Source: Pandoraea commovens
GTDB taxonomy: Bacteria; Pseudomonadota; Gammaproteobacteria; Burkholderiales; Burkholderiaceae
Assembly (NCBI RefSeq): GCF_902459615.1
Contig: NZ_CABPSA010000003.1
Coordinates: forward strand, 434,001 to 498,000
DNA length: 64,000 bases
Direction: 5' to 3'
Every line of letters begins with the position of its first letter. Position 1 is the stretch's first letter. The position numbers and the translations under genes are program-made. Below are positions 36,340 to 43,174 of the stretch, piece by piece. The notes beneath the pieces were generated by a model. That model saw only the letters and a list, made by a program, of their open reading frames with translations, was not told the DNA's origin and did not search any database.

Positions 36340-37535
36340 ACCACCACGCCCTCGCTCACGACGACGTGACCGTTCGCCACCACCCAGCGACGCGGCGCAC
36401 GCGTCACGATGGCCTGCGCCGCGTTCAGCGCATCGACCAGCACGAGGTCGGCGCGCGCCCCCACGTGCAGACCGTAATCGTCGAACCAGCACGCACGTGC
36501 GCCCTGATGCGTCACGCAATCGAGCGCGATGTCCAGTTCATCGTCGCGACGCAGGTTGTAGCGCAGCCCGATCATCATGGCGCGCTCCAGCATGTCGGGC
36601 GACCCGTACGGCGTCCACGTGTCGCGAATGCCGTCGTTGCCCCCGGCCAGCGTCACACCCGCACGACGGCACGCCATAAGCGGCGGCACGACGCGCGACG
36701 GCGGTGCCGTCGTGATGAGCGCCACCCCGGCATCGGCCAGACGCGCCAGCAATGCGTCGGCGCGCGCGGCGTCGAGTTCGCCCAGACAGAAAGCATGCGA
36801 CACAACCACCTTGCCCTGCATGCCCAGCGCCACAATGCGCTCGAGCATCAACTCGAACGAGAACACGCCCATCTCGCCCGGCTCGTGCAGATGGATGTCC
36901 ACCGGACAGCCATGCTTGTCGGCAAGCGCGAACATCGCGTCGAACGACGCCTTCGGGTCGCGGTCAATGGCGCACGGATCGAGCCAGCCGAGTACATCTG
37001 CCCCGCGCGCGAGCGACGCATCGAGCAATTCGACGGTGCCCTCGCGATCGAGCACGCCCGATTGCGGGAACGCCACGATCTGCATGTCGAGCGTGTCCGC
37101 CAGCGTCTCGCGTGTGACCAGCACGCCATCGAGATGACGCAGGCCTGCGTCGGTATCGATGTCGACGTGCGTGCGCAGCCGCGTGGTCCCTGCCGCGAGG
37201 AACGCACGACCGAGCGCGAGCGACGCCGCTGCGGCATCGTGGCCGCTCGCGGCACGCCACTGACGCTCGTTGTCGATGCGGTCGATGAGTCGCGAGCCGC
37301 ATTCGTTCACGTACCAGGGCATGCCCCATGTTGTCTTGTCGAGGTGCGTGTGCGCCTCGACCAGTCCGGGCATCAGCAAAGCGCCGCGCGCGTCGATCCT
37401 GCGGGGGATGCCGTCAGTGCCGTCGACCGATGCAGGCAACGACGGCCCGATGGCCGCAATCTTGCCGTGCTCGACGCGCACATCCACCGACGTGCCGTCC
37501 AGCCCGCGCGCATTGCGAATTTCCAGTGTTGTCAT
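36336..37535 (-). CDS. CodA-like amidohydrolase (cytosine deaminase family)
   Basis: A 399-residue metal-dependent amidohydrolase of the CodA type. Metal and active-site residues align with E. coli CodA: His62 and His64 (EAHTHLD), His215 and Glu218 (DIHLHEPGE), His247 (VVSHAFCLG) and Asp301 (GGNDGIRD). It should hydrolyse a cyclic amide or amine such as cytosine, isocytosine or a related heterocycle. It overlaps both neighbours by 4 bp, between the SSS symporter and the CynX-like carrier, so it probably acts on the imported compound. Substrate is inferred only from family. Confidence 0.9.
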   Translation of the reverse strand: MTTLEIRNARGLDGTSVDVRVEHGKIAAIGPSLPASVDGTDGIPRRIDARGALLMPGLVEAHTHLDKTTWGMPWYVNECGSRLIDRIDNERQWRAASGHDAAAASLALGRAFLAAGTTRLRTHVDIDTDAGLRHLDGVLVTRETLADTLDMQIVAFPQSGVLDREGTVELLDASLARGADVLGWLDPCAIDRDPKASFDAMFALADKHGCPVDIHLHEPGEMGVFSFELMLERIVALGMQGKVVVSHAFCLGELDAARADALLARLADAGVALITTAPPSRVVPPLMACRRAGVTLAGGNDGIRDTWTPYGSPDMLERAMMIGLRYNLRRDDELDIALDCVTHQGARACWFDDYGLHVGARADLVLVDALNAAQAIVTRAPRRWVVANGHVVVSEGVVV

Positions 37536-39043
37536 ACTTTCCTCAAGAGTCCTGCTTCGGCGTCGCTATCAACGCTGCTTCCGTCCACATTCCCGTCCAC
37601 ATTCTGCGAGCGAGTCAGCATGCTCACTGTGACGAACGTCACCGCGTTCACCGCCAGCGCCACCAGCCCCATGTTGATCGACGCCACGGTATCCGACGCG
37701 CCGGGCAACATACGCAGCGTGACGTCGAACCCGACGGCCGCCAGCAACACGAGCGCGCCCGCGCCGATCCCTGCAAACGCGCCATACTTATTGCCGAACG
37801 GACGCGGCAGCAAGCTCGCCACGAACGACGGGAACAACTGCGTGAGCAGGCTCGATGCAAACAGCGCCAGCGCCACGAACGTCGCACCGCCACGCAGCAC
37901 GAAGAACACCGCCACCAGACCGAAGACCGGCAGCACGCGCTTGGCCAGTTTGCCGATCACCGCTTCGCTCGCCTGCGGCGCAAACCCGTCGCGATAGATG
38001 TTCTTGGCAATCAGCGTCGACGCATTGAGCAAGATCATCGAACCGGGCACCAGCGCGGTCAACACCCCCACCCCGCCGATCACGCCGACGAACCACGGCG
38101 AGAACGTCTGTTTGACGATGCGCAGCAACGCCAGATCCGAGTCCGCACCGGTCAGTCCAGGCACTTGCAGAATGGCCGCGAAACCCACGAAGAACATGAA
38201 CGCGATGACCATCTGATACAGCGGCATCAGAATCGTATTCTTGCGCACGGCGCTTTCCGTCTTCGCGGCATACACCGACGTGAAGACGTACGGATACAGG
38301 TAGTAGCCGAGCGACGTGAGCAGAATCGTCGAGTTGTACCAGGACAGCGTCAGCCCGCTCGTGGGCATTTGCAGGAAGCCCGGACGCGCCGCCTCGATGC
38401 GGTCGAACATCTCGCCGAAACCGCCGAAGTAATGCAGCGGCAGATAGATGCCCAGGAAGATCGCGATCACGAGGATCAGGATGTCCTTGTAAATCGCAAT
38501 GCTCGCCGAGCCATGAATGCCCGACACGGTAATGTAGACCACCATCGCAATCGCACCGCACCAGATCGCCACGGCCGGAGGAATCGTGCCGTACGACGCT
38601 TCGGACACGATGATGCCCAGCCCGCGCAACTGAATGATGAGCAACGCGCTCATGCCCAGCACGGCCACCAGCGACACCACAACGCCCAGCGCCCGCGACC
38701 GGTACGCCGTGGCGAAGAAGTCGGAGAACGACACGCAGTTGTGCTTCGTCGCGTGACGCCACGCCGCGGGCAACATCCAGTAGCCGAGCAGGTACGCGAG
38801 CGCCCCGTAAGCGAGGATGTAGAACGCGGGCGGTCCCTTGCTGTACGCCCAGCCGCTCGCGCCCAGAAACGTGAAGGTCGAGAAGGCCTCACCGGCCATC
38901 AGCAGGAACACGAGCAGCGTGCCGAAGCCCCGGCCGCCCACCGCCCATTGTTCGAGGCTCATCGTGCGCCCGCGACGCGCGCGCAGCCCCACGAAAAGCG
39001 CAAAGGCCAGAAACGCCGCGATGACGGCAAGTGCGGCGTTCAT
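37532..39043 (-). CDS. Sodium:solute symporter family protein
   Basis: A 503-residue SSS-family transporter with about 13 membrane helices. The family region GGRGFGTLLVFLLMAGEAFSTFTFLGASGWAYSKG and the core GYWMLPAAWRHATKHNCVSFSDFFATAYRS are clear. It would import the substrate of the deaminase in exchange for sodium. The start at 39043 overlaps the DUF3311 gene end by 4 bp, the stop overlaps the deaminase start by 4 bp. The C terminus carries a short acidic/Ser-rich tail. Confidence 0.92.
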   Translation of the reverse strand: MNAALAVIAAFLAFALFVGLRARRGRTMSLEQWAVGGRGFGTLLVFLLMAGEAFSTFTFLGASGWAYSKGPPAFYILAYGALAYLLGYWMLPAAWRHATKHNCVSFSDFFATAYRSRALGVVVSLVAVLGMSALLIIQLRGLGIIVSEASYGTIPPAVAIWCGAIAMVVYITVSGIHGSASIAIYKDILILVIAIFLGIYLPLHYFGGFGEMFDRIEAARPGFLQMPTSGLTLSWYNSTILLTSLGYYLYPYVFTSVYAAKTESAVRKNTILMPLYQMVIAFMFFVGFAAILQVPGLTGADSDLALLRIVKQTFSPWFVGVIGGVGVLTALVPGSMILLNASTLIAKNIYRDGFAPQASEAVIGKLAKRVLPVFGLVAVFFVLRGGATFVALALFASSLLTQLFPSFVASLLPRPFGNKYGAFAGIGAGALVLLAAVGFDVTLRMLPGASDTVASINMGLVALAVNAVTFVTVSMLTRSQNVDGNVDGSSVDSDAEAGLLRKV

Positions 39044-39288
39044 GATGCGGCTCCGTCGTGGTCGCGGCGCTCGCTCGCGACTTGTTGTGCTGTGCGCTGG
39101 GCCGCATCGCGCGAACCGTCGAAGCGGAACATCACGAGCATGATCACCGACGTGAGCAACAGCCACACGATGTTCCACGTCATCAGAAAAGGTAGCCCGG
39201 CCAGCCGGGTGCCCACGTGTTCGGCGAGCCAGCCGCCGCTGTAAAAGGCCGCGATAGGAAGCGCGGCCAGGCAATGTACAGGTTTCAT
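39040..39288 (-). CDS. DUF3311 small membrane protein
   Basis: An 82-residue protein with two hydrophobic segments (about 7-24 and 34-56) and a PFLMTWNIVW core, the pattern of DUF3311 proteins that accompany SSS symporters. It is first in the operon, overlapping the symporter start by 4 bp, and probably acts as a small subunit. The ATG at 39288 follows AGACATC with a weak ribosome site. Confidence 0.8.
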   Translation of the reverse strand: MKPVHCLAALPIAAFYSGGWLAEHVGTRLAGLPFLMTWNIVWLLLTSVIMLVMFRFDGSRDAAQRTAQQVASERRDHDGAAS

Positions 39289-39435
39289 GATGTCTCCAGA
39301 CCCAAAGGATTCATAAGGCAGCCGCTCGTTTGCAATCCCGGCGGCCTGATGCGTTCGGTGGCTTTGCCCATGTCGTCGACGTCGCGGGGAATGGCACATC
39401 GCGAAAATTTGCCATATCATCAACCAAACATCGAT

Positions 39436-39451
39436 AAATGGTTAACCATTT
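39436..39451. promoter_or_regulatory. GntR/FCD operator in the divergent region
   Basis: AAATGGTTAACCATTT is a perfect 16-bp palindrome with the TGGTNNACCA core of FCD-type GntR sites. A partly degenerate inverted half (GTTGACCATTATCGG) follows at 39454-39468. It lies in the 384-bp gap between the four-gene operon and the divergent GntR gene, near the likely promoters; the remaining gap shows no coding potential. Confidence 0.65.
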
Positions 39452-39672
39452 TTGTTGACCATTATCGGTAACGATTTGCCGAAATGCAAGGTCGCGTGGC
39501 GCGCAGAGGCCAAACCTAGGGTTTTCCGGGAAATGGGCATCGTGGGAAGGTTGGTGTCGGATGGGTGTCGATCGGCGATGTCACGCCATATCGGATGGCC
39601 CGGGGCGGCAGGTACAATTCGCCCCACGCCCGCGCACTTTGATGTGAAGGGCCAAATTTCAGGAGATCAGGC

Positions 39673-40491
39673 TTGAGCCGCACCGCAGCACCGCCCTCGT
39701 TCACCGCCGCGTCTGACAACGCCCCTCGCGTTCAGGCCGCCCCCATCACGGAGCCGGACCCGGCAGCGGTCGACGTCGAGGGAGATGGCGCGCCGGGCAG
39801 CGCAGGTCAGCAGATCGAGGCCCGCGTGTACGCCGCGATTTCGCAGGCGTTGCTCTCGGGCAAGCTCCGGCCGGGGATGCCGCTGCGCGAACGCAATCTG
39901 GCGCAGGCGCTCGATTGCACACGCGGCGCAGTGCGTAAGGTGCTCGCGCGACTCGGCTTCGAGGGCAAGCTGGTGCTCGAACCGAATCGCGGTGCGTTCG
40001 TGCCGCAACCCTCGCTCGACGACATCCGCCAGACCTACCGGGCGCGACGCGTTCTGGAAACCGGTGTGATTGCGAGCATCTGCGGGCGCTTGAACGACGC
40101 GCAGCTCGCGGTGCTCGACGCCCACGTCGAGACCGAAGCGCGCTCGCACGCCGACGGCACGCATGAGCGCTCGATCCGTCTCGCGGGCGAGTTTCATCTG
40201 AAGTTGATCGGCATGGCCGACAGCGCGGAACTCGATGCCTTCGCGCATCAGCTCGTCGCCAAGACGGAGCTATACAAGGCGCTGTATGACCCGGCGGAAT
40301 TCATGCATTGCGCGCCCACCGAACACGCGCAGCTCGTGAGCCAACTGCGTGACGGCGAGACGCAGGCGGCCATCTCGCTGGCCACCGCGCACCTCGACGA
40401 ACTCGAAGCGCGGGTGCTGACGCGGGCTGCGGCCGCCGAGACGCCGGACTTCCGTGCGATCTTCGCCGAGGCGTTCGCGGGCGAGGCATGA
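39673..40491 (+). CDS. GntR-family (FCD) transcriptional regulator
   Basis: A 272-residue regulator with a GntR winged helix (about 35-100: GMPLRERNLAQALDCTRGAVRKVLARLGFEGKLVL) and an FCD domain (RARRVLETGVIASICGRL, AGEFHLKLIGMADSAELDAF, LVSQLRDGETQAAISLATAHLDEL). The start is TTG with an AGGAGA site 6 bases upstream. It is divergent from the DUF3311/SSS/CodA/CynX operon and most likely represses it through the TGGTTAACCA palindrome. Confidence 0.9.
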   Translation: MSRTAAPPSFTAASDNAPRVQAAPITEPDPAAVDVEGDGAPGSAGQQIEARVYAAISQALLSGKLRPGMPLRERNLAQALDCTRGAVRKVLARLGFEGKLVLEPNRGAFVPQPSLDDIRQTYRARRVLETGVIASICGRLNDAQLAVLDAHVETEARSHADGTHERSIRLAGEFHLKLIGMADSAELDAFAHQLVAKTELYKALYDPAEFMHCAPTEHAQLVSQLRDGETQAAISLATAHLDELEARVLTRAAAAETPDFRAIFAEAFAGEA

Positions 40492-40638
40492 CCCGACATC
40501 ACACCACGTGTGCGAGTGTTGCATGAGACGGATGCCCAAATCGGAGTATATTGCGCCTGATCGCGACGGGCCTGCGGCCCGCCAGCCACTTTCGCCCCCC
40601 GCTCGAACGTATTAAGGCACCAAGCCCGAAGGAAGCCC

Positions 40639-41940
40639 ATGTCCCATCTGGTAGTCCACGGCGGCCAGCCGCTACGCGGCCGCATCACGCCCTCCGCCAA
40701 CAAGAATGCCGTTCTCCCGGTGCTGTGCGCCACGCTGCTGACCGACCAGCCCGTGCGCCTGATCGGGGTGCCCGAGATCACCGATGTTCGCAAGATTCTC
40801 GACATCTTCCGTCAGCTCGGCAGCGACGTGAGCGTCGATTTCGACGCGGGCATTCTCGACGTCCACCATCTGAATACGAAGTTCGATCCGCGCACCGACC
40901 ATCTGCCCGAAGAGATGCGCTCGTCGATCATGCTCGTGCCGCCGCTGCTCGCGCGTTTCGGCGTCGCGCGCATCGAGGACAACATCAAGGGCTGCACGCT
41001 TGGCGTGCGCGAGATCGATCCGCACATCGAAGTGCTGCGCCATTTCGGCGGACGTGTCGAGCGCACCGCCGGCTCGCTGCTGATTCACGCCGACGAGGCC
41101 CGCCCGGCGATCCATCACTGGCTCGACTACGCCTCGGTGACGACCACCGAGAACTTCGTGCTGTGCGCCGCCACCGCGAAGGGTCGCTCGCAACTGAACA
41201 ACGCCGCGTCCGAGCCGCACGTGCAGGAGTTCTGCCGCTTCATGCAGATGCTGGGCGTGCCCATCGAAGGCGTCGGTACGTCACAGTTGGCGATTGAAGG
41301 CGTCGAGCGCTTCGGCGGCGGCGAATTCCGCTTCGCCGAGGACTTCCACGAAATCACCACGTTCCTCGCGCTCGGCGCAATCACCGGCGGTGAGATCACG
41401 GTCAAGAACACGGCCCCCGATCAGTTCCCGCTGATCGACCGCACGTTTGCGAAGTTCGGCATCAAGGTCGAGCACCGCGACGGCTGGTCGACGGCCACGG
41501 CGCAGGGCAAGCTCAAGGTGCAGGCCCCGTTCACGCAGAACATTCTGACGAAGGTGGAAGCGGCCCCGTGGCCGTACTTCCCGGTGGATCTGCTGCCGAT
41601 CTTCATCGCACTGGGCGTGAAGGCCGAAGGCAGCGCGATGTTCTGGAACAAGGTCTACGACGGCGCGATGGGCTGGTCGACGGAGCTGTCGAAGTTCGGC
41701 GCGCACGTGTTCCAGTCGGATCCGCACCGGCTGATCACGTTCGGTGGCGTGCCGCTGTCGCCTGCCGTCGTGGAAAGCCCGTACATCATTCGCGTGGCGA
41801 TTGCCTTGCTGATGGTGGCCGCGAGCATCGACGGTCAGTCGACCATCAAGAACGCTCAGCCGATCCGCCGCGCCCACCCGCGCTTCGTCGAGAATCTGTG
41901 CTCGGTCGGCGCGAACGTGGTCTGGACGGCACCCGAGTAA
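40639..41940 (+). CDS. murA: Divergent UDP-N-acetylglucosamine 1-carboxyvinyltransferase (MurA paralog)
   Basis: A 433-residue EPSP-synthase-fold enzyme of the MurA family, which transfers enolpyruvyl from PEP to UDP-GlcNAc. Equivalents of key residues are present: Lys22-Asn23 (NKNAVLP), Arg94, the catalytic Cys119 in KGCTLG, Arg124, and Asp317 (YFPVD). Several segments differ from the housekeeping enzyme, for example FPVDLLPIF instead of FPTDMQAQ and the C-terminal RRAHPRFVENL. It stands alone, away from the mur or his genes where the essential murA usually lies, so I regard it as a second copy. Its Cys would make it fosfomycin-sensitive in principle. Confidence 0.85.
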   Translation: MSHLVVHGGQPLRGRITPSANKNAVLPVLCATLLTDQPVRLIGVPEITDVRKILDIFRQLGSDVSVDFDAGILDVHHLNTKFDPRTDHLPEEMRSSIMLVPPLLARFGVARIEDNIKGCTLGVREIDPHIEVLRHFGGRVERTAGSLLIHADEARPAIHHWLDYASVTTTENFVLCAATAKGRSQLNNAASEPHVQEFCRFMQMLGVPIEGVGTSQLAIEGVERFGGGEFRFAEDFHEITTFLALGAITGGEITVKNTAPDQFPLIDRTFAKFGIKVEHRDGWSTATAQGKLKVQAPFTQNILTKVEAAPWPYFPVDLLPIFIALGVKAEGSAMFWNKVYDGAMGWSTELSKFGAHVFQSDPHRLITFGGVPLSPAVVESPYIIRVAIALLMVAASIDGQSTIKNAQPIRRAHPRFVENLCSVGANVVWTAPE

Positions 41941-42202
41941 GACTCTCCGACGTGCACCGGCGCCCCCCCGGGGGGGCCGGGCTCGCCCTGCGGCACACGC
42001 CAGCGGCAGACGACCCCCCGATCACCTACACGCCGGTCGTCCGCCGCTGCGAACCCGACGGTTGACCTTACCTGAGCCGGTACGGCGCGCCATGACTTCA
42101 CCTTTGCCCGACGGCATCTCTCGTTTGCCCGGTGGAAATTTATTTCCCGCGCGCCGATATTCGCCCCGGATCGGTGCGGCGCATCCAGACGAATGTGAAA
42201 GA

Positions 42203-43174
42203 ATGGCGAGCATCATGAGCGATCGTCACCTGCCCCCGCAGTCGCCTGCCACGCCAGCCACGTCCGCCACGCCTGCTGCTGTGGCGACGGCAGCCCCGCG
42301 TCAGAGCGGCGCATGGCCTGCGTCGCCGCATGCCCGTCAGTTGTCGGGCGTGCGAGTGCTCGTCGTCGACGACAATCAGGAAGACCGCATGCTGCTGATG
42401 GACTTCCTCAGCCAGCAAGGCTGCCGGGTCTACATCGCACAAGACGGGCGCGACGGGTACACCAAAGCGCGCACCGTGCAGCCCGATCTGATCCTCATGG
42501 ACATCCGCATGCCGGTTTGCGATGGCCTCGGCGCGTGCCGCCTGCTCAAGGCCGACCCTGGCACCCGCCACATCCCGCTCATCTTTCTGACGGCCGCCGC
42601 CTTGCCCGGCGAGCGCGTCGCAGGCCTGTCGGCCGGTGCGGTCGATTACGTCACCAAACCGTACGACTTCGAAGAGGTCCGGCTGCGTCTGTCGATCCAT
42701 CTGAAGACGACACCGTCCACGCCTGCCCACGGCGCAGCGCCGACAGCCAACGTCACGACCGCAGCCGACACCGACAAACACGCACCGCTCCCCGTGCAGG
42801 CCCACACGCTCGACGCCGTGCTGTTTCGTGCCACGCGTGCGCTGCTGCTCGACCAGCTCGGCACGACGCCCGAGCTGGCCGGTTTGGCAAGCGCAGTCGG
42901 CACGAACACACGCCGTCTCAATCTCGCGTTCCGCCGCTGTGTCGGCGTGACGGTGTTCGACTTCCTGCGCGAAGAACGCATGAAGGAGGCGCGACGCCTG
43001 CTCTCCGAGACGTCGCTGGACGTGCAGGACATTGCGAGCGCCGTGGGTTTCGCCAGCGCCGCCAACTTCGCCACGGCCTTCCGCGAACGCTTCGGCATGC
43101 CGCCCAGCGGGTTCCGCGAACAGGGCGCACAGACGTATATCGCACCCGACAATTCGGGATCGACGCAGGCATGA
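42203..43174 (+). CDS. Response regulator with REC and AraC-type HTH domains
   Basis: A 323-residue protein: a Ser/Ala/Pro-rich N terminus (1-45), a receiver domain (about 50-165) with phosphoacceptor Asp100 in LILMDIRMP, acidic pair in VVDDN and Lys in TKPYD, and a C-terminal AraC helix-turn-helix (about 225-312, LLSETSLDVQDIASAVGFASAANFATAFRERFGMPPSGFRE). It should act as a phosphorylation-controlled DNA-binding protein. Its TGA overlaps the ATG of the hybrid kinase, so both are translated together. Starts at 42203 or 42215 are both possible; the frame extends further upstream without conservation. Confidence 0.9.
   Translation: MASIMSDRHLPPQSPATPATSATPAAVATAAPRQSGAWPASPHARQLSGVRVLVVDDNQEDRMLLMDFLSQQGCRVYIAQDGRDGYTKARTVQPDLILMDIRMPVCDGLGACRLLKADPGTRHIPLIFLTAAALPGERVAGLSAGAVDYVTKPYDFEEVRLRLSIHLKTTPSTPAHGAAPTANVTTAADTDKHAPLPVQAHTLDAVLFRATRALLLDQLGTTPELAGLASAVGTNTRRLNLAFRRCVGVTVFDFLREERMKEARRLLSETSLDVQDIASAVGFASAANFATAFRERFGMPPSGFREQGAQTYIAPDNSGSTQA

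Noticed and set aside
37328-39244. 638-codon plus-strand frame opposite the SSS symporter
   Set aside because: Arg/His/Gln-rich shadow frame without motif; the minus-strand gene has full family similarity and operon overlaps.
42313-43170. Continuous 1229-codon frame joining upstream sequence to the hybrid kinase
   Set aside because: The first 286 codons are a shadow of the REC-AraC gene in another frame; the kinase starts at 43171 with a stop-start overlap.
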